The notes under the pieces: model-generated
What the model saw: only the letters and a program-made list of their open reading frames with translations
Told to the model about the DNA's origin: nothing
Databases searched by the model: none
Translations under genes and position numbers: made by a program
Assembly: GCA_015478655.1 (NCBI GenBank)
Contig: JADMIJ010000007.1
Span: forward strand, 1 to 64,000
DNA: 64,000 bases
DNA from: Acidimicrobiales bacterium
GTDB taxonomy: Bacteria; Actinomycetota; Acidimicrobiia; Acidimicrobiales; RAAP-2
Direction: 5' to 3'
In this document: positions 9,877 to 18,107 of the stretch, piece after piece
Numbering within the stretch: position 1 is the stretch's first letter
Layout of the letters: each line of letters starts with the position of its first letter

Positions 9877-10362
9877 GTGATCGGAGTCGGGCTGCCGAAC
9901 CGGGTTCGCCGAGGACTCATGATCATCATCGGGGCGGGGGTGGTGATAGTGGGGCTGACCGGACTGGGTGTGCAAGCGGTGCGCGGCAACAACACCGTCA
10001 GCAGCCAGCGTCATGCAGCCATCATGCACGATGCCGCTGTCGACAACGCCTTCTACCGGTGCCTCGACGTGCAGACGCGCAGTCTGGTGTCACCCGGCGA
10101 GCCGGTGTGGCTGGTAGCGGGAAGCTTCGGCGACCTCGTCACTCTCATCAAAGGGGTCGGCAACTGGGTGACGATCGCCGACCGGTTGTCGTCCGCACAG
10201 GCGACGGTCGAGCTGAGGGACAACGTGGCCGGGGGCCAAACCTGCCTCGGCACCGTGGTGGTAGCGAAGGACACCACCCCCCATCACGGGGGGGACCGCG
10301 TGCGCATCGGCTCGGGAGCGAGCGTGCCCGGCGTCGGCCCGCCGCCGGCCCCGCCTCTGTGA
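9877..10362 (+). CDS. Small single-pass membrane protein of unknown function
   Basis: I do not recognise this 161-residue protein. It has a basic N-terminus (NRVRRG), one strong hydrophobic helix at ~14-33 and an outer part with two spaced Cys (YRCLD, GQTCLG) that could form a disulfide, ending in a Pro/Gly-rich tail. It precedes the GT-C-like gene by 21 bases and is probably the first gene of the 9877-15814 operon. Possible roles are an accessory or assembly factor for the membrane glycosyltransferases that follow (inference from position only). Confidence 0.6.
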   Translation: MIGVGLPNRVRRGLMIIIGAGVVIVGLTGLGVQAVRGNNTVSSQRHAAIMHDAAVDNAFYRCLDVQTRSLVSPGEPVWLVAGSFGDLVTLIKGVGNWVTIADRLSSAQATVELRDNVAGGQTCLGTVVVAKDTTPHHGGDRVRIGSGASVPGVGPPPAPPL

Positions 10363-10383
10363 GATCGTTGCCGGGGTGACCAG

Positions 10384-11970
10384 TTGACGTCCACAACGGG
10401 GGCGGCCATCGCCACCATGGCCGTCCTTTCGGCCTCCGGGCTGGCACCCACCCTGGCTCTCCTGGGTAGGCGATGGGTGGTGCTGCCCCTCATGCCGCTG
10501 ACCGGTTCCGTGCTCGCTGCGCTGGCTGCCACGGGATACCTGGCCACCGGAGGGACCTTCTTGGGATGGTTCGTCGTCCTGGCTGTGGCCGGAACGGCGA
10601 TTGCCGTGGTGTTCTGGGTGCGTCGGCCGGACCACCGCCCTTGGCGGCGTCCCCTCCTCAGCTGGGCCCCTGGCCAGCTATGGCTGAGCGTGGTCGGTGC
10701 CCTGGGCGCGGTGGCTGTGCTGGGCGCCTGTGCCTGGTGCCTGCGGGGACTGGCCACGCCGACGGTCGGATTCGACGCGCGCGCCCTCTGGCTGATGCGC
10801 GGTGGATGGTTCCTGCAGTCCCACCATCAGTTGCTGGTCAAGATGCGGATTCCCGACATACCGCTTGTCCAGAGCGTCTACCCACCCCTGGTCAGCGCCA
10901 CCACCTCCCTGGCCTGGCGAGTCACCGGCGACCAGTCCCAGCGCCTCGCAGTGGTGGTGATCGCATTGCTCAACTCCTGTGCTGTCATCACGGCCTCGTG
11001 GGCTCTCGTCGAGGCCGGCCGGAGTGCCGCGCTCCGGTTGGCGTCCGGCGACGGAGGCCGGAGGCCAGCGTTGGTGTCGCGGGGTGCGGCATCCGGGCCG
11101 GCTCTCCCGACCGGCGCGGCCGTCGTCCCTATGGTGGTGGGTGTGGTGTCAGCGGTATTGCTGGTCTTCGTGGCTTTCGGGATCACCGAGCCGTTCGCCA
11201 CCAACGGCTACGCCGATCCGATCTGGTCCCTGGCCGCCGTCGGTGCCGTGGCCTACGGCCTGCAGGCGGAAGCGAGCCGGGCCAACCTGGGAGTGACGGT
11301 GATCCTCATCCTGGTGGTGGGGATGTCCAAGGACGAGGGCCTGGCCACGGGCAGCCTGCTCATCGTGCTGGTCGCGCTCCGGGGTGTGGTGACCATGGCG
11401 GCCGGCGAGCGGCGCCGCCGATGGTGGCACCCCGTGCTCATCGGGGTGGCCGAGTTGGTTGCCATCGGGGCCTGGCCGTTGGTTGTGCGGATCGTCCATG
11501 CCCGGGGCCTGACGTCGAACTACTCACCCGCTCGCCTCTGGGCTTCACGGGCCCGCGCCTCATATGACGGCATGACGCCCTATCTCCACGTACTGGCATT
11601 GGCCATTCCTGTGGCCGTGGTGGGGGGTCTGGTGCTGTCTCGAGTCCGTCGGCGCAGCGGTCTTGCCAACGACTGGTGGGCGTGGACGACACTTACCGGC
11701 GGGTTGGTCGCCGTGATCTGGGCCTTCGCCACAGGTACCGTGGCCATCAAGCCGTGGCTGGAGGGAACCGTGCACCGGGTGACCGAGTTCCCGGCACTCG
11801 CCGGTTGGTGGATCGTTGCCACCTGGGCCGTGGTGGCCGGCTGCTCCCTGGCCCCTGGCGCGGCCGAACCCATGCGGGCCCGGCGAGGGACGGTCGGGTC
11901 CGAGCCAGCCGACGTGGTTGATGGGCCGGTTCCCTTGGCCGAGCCGCTCTCGAGCGCGGTCGGCGAATGA
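10384..11970 (+). CDS. GT-C-like polytopic membrane protein, putative glycosyltransferase
   Basis: A 528-residue protein with about a dozen hydrophobic helices. After the first helices the outer loop has VGFDARALW with Asp131, in the place where GT-C enzymes carry their catalytic acid, and a mid-protein MSKDEG segment resembles the K-[ND]-E-G signature of several polyprenyl-phosphate-sugar-dependent GT-C proteins. The likely role is transfer of a sugar from a lipid carrier outside the membrane; donor and acceptor are unknown. A 21-base gap separates it from the small protein upstream, and it ends in an ATGA overlap with the AftB-like gene. The start is TTG, the first usable codon after an in-frame stop. 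Confidence 0.72.
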   Translation: MTSTTGAAIATMAVLSASGLAPTLALLGRRWVVLPLMPLTGSVLAALAATGYLATGGTFLGWFVVLAVAGTAIAVVFWVRRPDHRPWRRPLLSWAPGQLWLSVVGALGAVAVLGACAWCLRGLATPTVGFDARALWLMRGGWFLQSHHQLLVKMRIPDIPLVQSVYPPLVSATTSLAWRVTGDQSQRLAVVVIALLNSCAVITASWALVEAGRSAALRLASGDGGRRPALVSRGAASGPALPTGAAVVPMVVGVVSAVLLVFVAFGITEPFATNGYADPIWSLAAVGAVAYGLQAEASRANLGVTVILILVVGMSKDEGLATGSLLIVLVALRGVVTMAAGERRRRWWHPVLIGVAELVAIGAWPLVVRIVHARGLTSNYSPARLWASRARASYDGMTPYLHVLALAIPVAVVGGLVLSRVRRRSGLANDWWAWTTLTGGLVAVIWAFATGTVAIKPWLEGTVHRVTEFPALAGWWIVATWAVVAGCSLAPGAAEPMRARRGTVGSEPADVVDGPVPLAEPLSSAVGE

Positions 11971-13868
11971 GGGAAGCTTCGGGCCCGTCAGATACCGAAA
12001 CGGCGACGGCGCCCGAGCCCCCGTCGGCCCCGAGCCTCCGGCACCACCCGCCCCAAGGTGATCGTCGAGCGACTCGTCCGCAGCGATGGTGGCCCGTGGT
12101 CGTACCCGTGCTGGTCGTCCTCGTCGGTGCCTGGGTCTACCGCTGGGTGGACGAGGACGCCTTCATCAACTTCCGGATCATCGCCAACCTGTTGGCGGGC
12201 CACGGCCCGGTGTTCAATCTCGGTGAACGGGTCGAGGTGTCCTCCGACCCCCTCTGGTTGCTGACCCTCACCGTCCTCCACAAGGCGGTCCCCTTCGTGT
12301 CGCTCGAGTGGCTGTCGGTACTGGTCGGTCTGGTGTGCACCGCCGGCGGGTTCCTGACCGGAGGTCGTGCCGTCCAGCGGCTGGCAGGACCGCGCAGCGC
12401 GTCGACGGTGTTTCCCCTCGGGCTACTGGTTGTCTCGGTGGTGGCCGGCGTGTGGGAGTTCTCCACCTCCGGCCTGGAGATGTCGATGGTGTTCCTGTGG
12501 CTGGGGACCAGCTTCTGGTTGTTGGTCCGGGCCGAAGCCCGCAGGAGCCGTGTGGTGCCGGCGGCGGCGGTCGTGGGTCTCGGCGCATTGATCCGCCCAG
12601 AGCTGGCGCTGTCGTCGGGGGTCTTCCTGGTCGCCCTGCTCGCCGTGGTGGCGTCGCCCGGCTGGGCCGGCGACCACCGGCGGCTGCGCCGGTTCGGTCT
12701 TCCGGTCATCGCCGCGTTGGCCGTGCCGGTGGCCTTCCAGGTCTTCCGCATGGGTTACTACGCCCTGGTGGTGCCGAACACCGGCTTGGCCAAGGCCGGA
12801 GGCTCGTCCTGGTGGCCGCAGGGATTCACCTACCTGTGGAACTTCGTGGCCCCGTACACCCTGTGGCTGCCCCTGGCGCTGGGGGTGCCATTCCTCGCCC
12901 AGCCGGCGCGGGCGTGGTGGCGTCGCGGTGAGCGCCTGGCGGTGGTGGTCCTCGTTACCCCGATCGTGGCCGGGCTGGCAGACGTGCTCTACGTCGTGCA
13001 CATCGGGGGTGACTACATGCACGCCAGACTGCTCCTGCCCGGATTCTTCGCCCTGGGCCTCCCGGTCTTCGTGACCTTGCGCCAGGCGCGGGGGATCCTG
13101 GTCGTCCCCCTGGCCGGCATCGCCGTATGGGCCGTGGTGTGTGCCGGGTGGCTCCGTTTCGTGCCGCCCAGGGTGACCAGCCTGAACCCCCAGACCGTGT
13201 TCATCTCCAACGAACGGAACAGCTGGATCAGCGCCACCGACAACACCCACCCCATTACCGCGTCGGATTACGGCAAGGCGCTGTCCGGTGGGGCCGGAAC
13301 CCTGCTCCGCCACATCGCCGGCGGAGTCCCTCCCGCTCGCCAGCTGCTGCTCGTCATCACCGATCCCTTTGCCCCCATCGACGCGTCCACCGCCCGGCCG
13401 GCTCGGTCCGGAATTCCTTTTCGATTGACTGTCAATGTCCCGGCCGTGGGCGTGATCGGCTACCTGGCCGGGCCCGACGTCTACCTGTTCGACTCGTACT
13501 CGCTGGCCAATCCCATCGGGAGCCACACCTCGGTCGCCCGGCACGCCCGGCCCGGCCACGAGAAGTACATCGGTACCGCCTGGATGGTGGCGCGCTTCGG
13601 AGTGCCCGGACGCACCGGTACGACAGGGAGCGGCGGGCCTTCGGCCCGGTCGGTGCGGTACGCCGTCCGCGCCCTCGGCTGCAATCCGCTGTCCGCGTAC
13701 CTGCACGCCATCACGGCGCCGATGACCGTGTCACGGTTCGTCTCCGACCTCGGTGATGCCGTGGGCTACACCACCATGTCCTTCAGCGCCGACCCGTCGG
13801 TGGCCGCCGCTCAGCTCTGCGGTTCCGGCGGGGCAGCCGGAGCAGGCCAGGCCCTCCCGGCTCGATGA
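11967..13868 (+). CDS. AftB/ZomB-like membrane glycosyltransferase
   Basis: A 633-residue polytopic protein resembling the AftB/ZomB group, which includes the mycobacterial terminal beta-1,2-arabinofuranosyltransferase. The first outer loop has VDEDAFINFR (Asp62-Asp64), followed by GHGPVFNLGERVEVSSDPLW, and a later HIGGDYMHARLLLPG (~345-359) is characteristic. About eleven helices are followed by a ~200-residue soluble C-terminal part holding LHAITAPM and a late Cys. It presumably adds an arabinose-like or other sugar from a decaprenyl-type carrier to a surface glycan; the exact sugar is inferred. It is coupled to both neighbours through ATGA overlaps. A C-terminal remnant of a second copy lies at 7795-8268. 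Confidence 0.77.
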   Translation: MREASGPSDTETATAPEPPSAPSLRHHPPQGDRRATRPQRWWPVVVPVLVVLVGAWVYRWVDEDAFINFRIIANLLAGHGPVFNLGERVEVSSDPLWLLTLTVLHKAVPFVSLEWLSVLVGLVCTAGGFLTGGRAVQRLAGPRSASTVFPLGLLVVSVVAGVWEFSTSGLEMSMVFLWLGTSFWLLVRAEARRSRVVPAAAVVGLGALIRPELALSSGVFLVALLAVVASPGWAGDHRRLRRFGLPVIAALAVPVAFQVFRMGYYALVVPNTGLAKAGGSSWWPQGFTYLWNFVAPYTLWLPLALGVPFLAQPARAWWRRGERLAVVVLVTPIVAGLADVLYVVHIGGDYMHARLLLPGFFALGLPVFVTLRQARGILVVPLAGIAVWAVVCAGWLRFVPPRVTSLNPQTVFISNERNSWISATDNTHPITASDYGKALSGGAGTLLRHIAGGVPPARQLLLVITDPFAPIDASTARPARSGIPFRLTVNVPAVGVIGYLAGPDVYLFDSYSLANPIGSHTSVARHARPGHEKYIGTAWMVARFGVPGRTGTTGSGGPSARSVRYAVRALGCNPLSAYLHAITAPMTVSRFVSDLGDAVGYTTMSFSADPSVAAAQLCGSGGAAGAGQALPAR

Positions 13869-15814
13869 GGGTGGAGACGGTGAGGCCCGGCGACCTGGCC
13901 GTCGGCGAGGTGCCTCCAAGCAGAGAGCCCGTGTGGGCGCAGCGCTGGAGGGGCACCCTGGTCTCCGCACTGGTCTATCTGGCCCTGGCGGTGGTGTTGT
14001 GGTGGCAAGTCTGGTCCGGCCATCCGACCTCCACCACCACCTGTGGCTGCGGCGACGGCGCCCGGTTCCTCTGGTTCTTCGAATGGCCCGCCTACGCCAT
14101 CACCCACGGGCACAGCCTGCTCTACTCGTCATGGCTGTTCCATCCCACCGGCATCAACCTCCTCAACGACACCAGTGTCCTGGCCCTCGGGCTCGCCCTG
14201 ACCCCCGTGACGTTGGCCTTCGGCCCGGTAGCCGCCATGAACGTCGCGCTCACCCTGGCGCCGGTCCTGTCGGCCCTGGCCATGGCCGTCCTCTTGCGCC
14301 GCTGGGTGCGCTGGGCCCCGGCCGCCTTCGTGGGCGGCCTGGTGTACGGCTTCTCGCCTTTCGTGGTCACGGAGCTGGCCCTCAATCAGCTGAACATCGC
14401 CCTTCTCGCCGTCCCCCCGCTGATGGTGATGGCCCTCGACGAACTGCTCGTGCGTCAGCAGCGGTCGCCCTATCGGGTGGGTGGGGCGCTCGGGGTCCTG
14501 GTGGGGGTGCAGTTCTTCGTGAGCACCGAGGTACTGGTCATCACTGTCCTCTTCGGAGCCGTGGCCGTGGGGCTCGCCGTCGGGTTCACCTGGATCCGCC
14601 AGCGGGCCGAGATCGGCCCCCGGGTGGGCCATGCCGTGCGCGGGTCGCTGACCGCCCTGGCCGTGGCGACGGCGCTGGTGGCCTACCCGCTGTGGTTCCT
14701 GCTCCGGGGTCCGGCCCATCTGACCGGCCCGATCTGGTCCAACGGCTCGCTCTCCCGGTTCGGGAACACGCTCACCAGCTTCTGGAGCGTGGGCAGCCTC
14801 GGGAGGCTCGGCGCCGGGATGACCCGGTTCGGCGGGTACCAGGGCCCGAAGCTGCCGGGTCTCGGCTACCTCGGAGCCGGCGTGGTGGTCGTCGCCGTGG
14901 GTGGCGTCGTCGTGTGGCGACACGACCGCCGGCTTCTGCTCTTCGGAGGACTGGGGATCATGGCCGCGGTGTTCTCGCTGGGGCCGGGTCACGGCTACTG
15001 GGTGCCGTGGCAGCTGGTGGAGCACGTGCCGTGGGTGGGGGACGTCGTGGAGATCCGGTTCACCGTGGTCCTCTTGCTCTGTGCTGCGGTCATGGTGGCC
15101 GTGGTGATCGACCGCGGCCGGACCTGGCTGGCGGAACACCGGGTGGCGCCACTGGGTCTCAGGGCCGGGGTGCTGGCCGGTGCCCTGGCCGTGGCCACGC
15201 TGCTTCCTTCGGTGGTCGCCATATGGCCCAACGTGCCCCTCACCGCCCGCGCCGTGGTGTTGCCCCGGTGGTACACCGAGGTCGGGTCCGCACTTCCGCC
15301 CGGACGGGTCATCCTCGCCTATCCCGCGCCTTTCTCAGGCCTGCAGTCCTCTCAGGCATGGCAGGCGGTCAATCGGATGCAGTGGGCCCAGGCCGGGGGA
15401 GGGGGCCCACAGGGCCAACCGGGGCGGGCGGGCACCGCCCGGCCCGGATTCGAGGTGCTGATGGCCGCGTCACTACCCATCGGCGCGGCACCCGGCCCCA
15501 CCGCTGCCAACCTGACGGCCATCCGCAGCGCCCTGGACCAATGGGGGGTGACCACCATCGTGGTCCCCGATCAAGCCGGCCTGCCCCTCTACGAGCAGGG
15601 GAGGAGCACCGCCTACGCCGTGGGCCTGCTCACCGCCGCCATGGGCCGGCCCCCCGTCTTCGCCCACTCGGCCTGGGTATGGTCGGCCGTGGCCCACCGG
15701 GGGGACCCGGCGGCCATGAGCCAGGCGGCCTTCGCCGCCTGTGTCACGAGTGCGCCGACGGCACGACCGTCTCCGCGCTCCGTTCCGGACTGCATCCTCG
15801 GCACCACCGGGTGA
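13865..15814 (+). CDS. CxCxD-motif GT-C-like membrane protein (copy 3)
   Basis: A 649-residue copy of the repeated family. Helix 1 ends with LWWQVW and is followed by TTCGCGD (Cys60, Cys62, Asp64). Next come LFHPTGINLLNDT, the FGPVAAMNVALTLAP and RRWVRWAPAAFVGGLVYGFSPF segments, more helices, and a soluble C-terminal part with PRWYTEVGSALPPG, AGGGGP, QWGVTTIVVPD and a final Cys. It starts with an ATG inside the stop of the AftB-like gene (ATGA), so the two proteins are probably made in step and may work together. Confidence 0.87.
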   Translation: MRVETVRPGDLAVGEVPPSREPVWAQRWRGTLVSALVYLALAVVLWWQVWSGHPTSTTTCGCGDGARFLWFFEWPAYAITHGHSLLYSSWLFHPTGINLLNDTSVLALGLALTPVTLAFGPVAAMNVALTLAPVLSALAMAVLLRRWVRWAPAAFVGGLVYGFSPFVVTELALNQLNIALLAVPPLMVMALDELLVRQQRSPYRVGGALGVLVGVQFFVSTEVLVITVLFGAVAVGLAVGFTWIRQRAEIGPRVGHAVRGSLTALAVATALVAYPLWFLLRGPAHLTGPIWSNGSLSRFGNTLTSFWSVGSLGRLGAGMTRFGGYQGPKLPGLGYLGAGVVVVAVGGVVVWRHDRRLLLFGGLGIMAAVFSLGPGHGYWVPWQLVEHVPWVGDVVEIRFTVVLLLCAAVMVAVVIDRGRTWLAEHRVAPLGLRAGVLAGALAVATLLPSVVAIWPNVPLTARAVVLPRWYTEVGSALPPGRVILAYPAPFSGLQSSQAWQAVNRMQWAQAGGGGPQGQPGRAGTARPGFEVLMAASLPIGAAPGPTAANLTAIRSALDQWGVTTIVVPDQAGLPLYEQGRSTAYAVGLLTAAMGRPPVFAHSAWVWSAVAHRGDPAAMSQAAFAACVTSAPTARPSPRSVPDCILGTTG

Positions 15815-15845
15815 GCGGCGCCGAGCACTCCGGTGGCGCCCCGCC

Positions 15846-17807
15846 TCAGCGGCCCGCCGCGGCTGCCGCCAGCACAGGGAGGACCTTCGGCGCGATGTAG
15901 GTGCCCGCGGCCTGGGTGGTATGGACACCATCGGCGAACCGCATCACCTGCCCGTTGATCTTGAGGGTGTAGTGACCGGCGGGGTCGAGGTACTTGTTGA
16001 GCGGCACGACCGACACCCTGCCCCGGTGTTCGGCCGCGACCGCCTCGACCATCTGGTTTAGCAGGTTGACCCGGGCGGGTGCGTCCTCGTCCCAGGGCTG
16101 GCCGTTGAGCTGCTCACCCGTAGAGAAGTACGGCGCAGTGAACATCACCACATGGGCGCCTCCCGACCCGAGCACCGACACCGCCTTTTCGATCTGACCC
16201 CTCTCGTAGGCGTCGAAGGCGGGATCGCCCAGGTGTTGCCACGTGCCCTGGTACAGGCGGTCCATGGTCTCCCACCATCCGATGACCAACGCCACCACCT
16301 GGGGGTGCGTCTGGTCGACATCGTTCTTCCACAGTGTCGGCCAGGTGACACAGGGGGCGAGGGGGTAGGTGGCGGAGCCATGCAGGTTGAAGGGCACCGC
16401 GGTGGCCAGTCCGCAGCCGTCGAGCTCTCGCCCACGCAGCACCAGGCCGTACTGGGAGGCGTAGGGGGTCATCCAGAATCCGACGGTGAGCGAGAGCGAG
16501 TCTCCGACGACGAGGACCCTGGACAGGGGACTGTTGGGCGGGAACGGACCCTTCTGGTAGGTGTGGAGGCTGGCCTTGAGCTGGGCCGGGTCGAGGAACA
16601 CATTGGGGGTGGCCCCACTGTCCATGGTGGAAAAGAACAGCACGGCGACCATCCCGACCACACCGACCGGTACCCAGGACCACGATCGCCAGCCCGTGAA
16701 CGTCATCTGGCGGACCGGCGTCTCGACTACGTACCAGGAGATGACAGCGATGATCATCGTCACCCCGAACCGCAGTGCGAACAGGCTGTACCCCTCGAGC
16801 CCGGTCCTCGATTGGTCCAGCACCAAAAAGACGGGCCAGTGCCAGAGGTAGAGGCCGTAGGAGATCTTGCCCACGAAGGTGAGGGGCCGGATCGAGAGAA
16901 CGCGGGCGGGCAGGCCGTCCGGGGCCAGCGTCACACCGCAGATCACGAGGGCGACCATGATGTTGGCCACGAGGAAGCCGCCCTTGTACGTGATGTCGGT
17001 GGTCCTGTTGATCCCTATCCACTCCACGACGAAGACGGCCACCGCCGCCACGGCCAAGCAAGAGAGGCCTACTTTGGCCCGTTCGCTGGTTACCTTGGGC
17101 CGCCGGAACAGGAGGATCCCGAGTGCCGCACCGGTGAGGATGTCCTGGGCCCTGGTGTCGGTCCCGTAGTACAGCCGACTCTGATCGGCCAGCGGGTGCA
17201 GGTGGAACAGCAGGGCCATCTCGGTGGCCGAGGCCAGCACGCCGGCCACCGCCACGGCCAACAGGACCCTCGGGGACTTCGACACCTTCAGCACCAGGAT
17301 GACCACGATGGGCCACACCAGGTAGAACTGCTCCTCGATGGCCAGGGTCCAGGTGTGGAGAAGCGGAGAGGGCGACGACACCTGTGCGAAGTAGCTCTGT
17401 CCCGACAGGATCTGGTGCCAGTTGCTGAAGTAGAACAGCGTGCTGAATCCGTCGCCGCGTAACGAGGAGCCGGTCCCGCTTGGGGCGAAGATCACGGCGT
17501 AGCAGCCGATGGCCCCCAACAACACGAAGAGGGCGGGCAACAGACGGCGCGCCCGGCGGGCCCAGAAGGCCCGCAACCGGATGGTGCCTGAACGGGTCCA
17601 CTCCTTCATGAGGAGCAGCGTGATGAGGAAGCCGCTCAGAACGAAGAACACATTGACGGAGATGACCCCCCCGCCGGCCCAACCAAATCCTCCGTGGTTG
17701 AGCATGATCCCGAGAATGGAGACGGCACGGATGCCATCGAGGGCGGGCATGTAGCTCAGCTGGGTCCCTACCCCCGAGGGACCGCCAACCCTTACTGCGT
17801 CACTCAT
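15846..17807 (-). CDS. AT3-family membrane acyltransferase with C-terminal SGNH domain (copy 2)
   Basis: A 653-residue AT3-SGNH protein. The membrane domain starts at YMPALDGIRAVSILG with the family His in MLNHGGFGWAGGG, then FFVLSGFLITLLL, RARRLLPAL and LLHTWTLAIEEQFYLVW. The SGNH domain has VVGDSLSLTVGF and, near the end, FADGVHTTQAAG. It converges on the 13865-15814 gene and diverges from 18108. The frame stays open to 17966, but I chose ATG 17807: a GGAGGGG ribosome site lies 3 bases upstream and the extra 53 residues have no family similarity. Confidence 0.9.
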   Translation of the reverse strand: MSDAVRVGGPSGVGTQLSYMPALDGIRAVSILGIMLNHGGFGWAGGGVISVNVFFVLSGFLITLLLMKEWTRSGTIRLRAFWARRARRLLPALFVLLGAIGCYAVIFAPSGTGSSLRGDGFSTLFYFSNWHQILSGQSYFAQVSSPSPLLHTWTLAIEEQFYLVWPIVVILVLKVSKSPRVLLAVAVAGVLASATEMALLFHLHPLADQSRLYYGTDTRAQDILTGAALGILLFRRPKVTSERAKVGLSCLAVAAVAVFVVEWIGINRTTDITYKGGFLVANIMVALVICGVTLAPDGLPARVLSIRPLTFVGKISYGLYLWHWPVFLVLDQSRTGLEGYSLFALRFGVTMIIAVISWYVVETPVRQMTFTGWRSWSWVPVGVVGMVAVLFFSTMDSGATPNVFLDPAQLKASLHTYQKGPFPPNSPLSRVLVVGDSLSLTVGFWMTPYASQYGLVLRGRELDGCGLATAVPFNLHGSATYPLAPCVTWPTLWKNDVDQTHPQVVALVIGWWETMDRLYQGTWQHLGDPAFDAYERGQIEKAVSVLGSGGAHVVMFTAPYFSTGEQLNGQPWDEDAPARVNLLNQMVEAVAAEHRGRVSVVPLNKYLDPAGHYTLKINGQVMRFADGVHTTQAAGTYIAPKVLPVLAAAAAGR

Positions 17808-17810
17808 CAA

Positions 17811-17817
17811 CCCCTCC
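17811..17817 (-). promoter_or_regulatory. Shine-Dalgarno site GGAGGGG deciding the start at 17807
   Basis: A strong GGAGGGG on the minus strand ends 3 bases before ATG 17807. This is one of few clear ribosome sites in the window and argues against the longer open frame that starts at 17966. Confidence 0.65.
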
Positions 17818-17967
17818 AGGTGCGGCCGCATGAGACGGTACAGCCTCCGTGGCTGATGCAGGTGGCGAACGTCACAGATGGCTCCCCGCGCCCACCGTCC
17901 GGTCCACATTGCCAGACCGGTCGACCACGGTGACCAGGGGTCGATGGATCCGAGGCGGGCGGCCACC

Positions 17968-18107
17968 TAGCATCTCCTTCTTGACCGCGAAGGGAAGACC
18001 CGATGCGGCCGGGCGACTGGGGGGTGAGGGTGCAATGATGATGGGTCGGCGGTACGAGGTGCATCCCGGCGATTCCGCTCCGCGTTGCCCGTGACGGCCG
18101 ACTCGCC
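17968..18107 (+). promoter_or_regulatory. Conserved 140-base leader upstream of CxCxD copy 4
   Basis: This stretch is recognisably the same as 24400-24540, which precedes the degraded CxCxD copy. Shared blocks are TAGCAT(C/T)TCCTTCTTGACC at the left end, a middle block with GGTGA, GGTGCA, TGAT and TACGAGGT, and CGCCATGAC at the start codon. TAGCAT could be a -10 box, or TTGACC a -35; neither partner hexamer is convincing. It forms part of the 300-base divergent interval between 17807 and 18108, the rest of which (17818-17967) shows nothing I can name. Confidence 0.4.
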
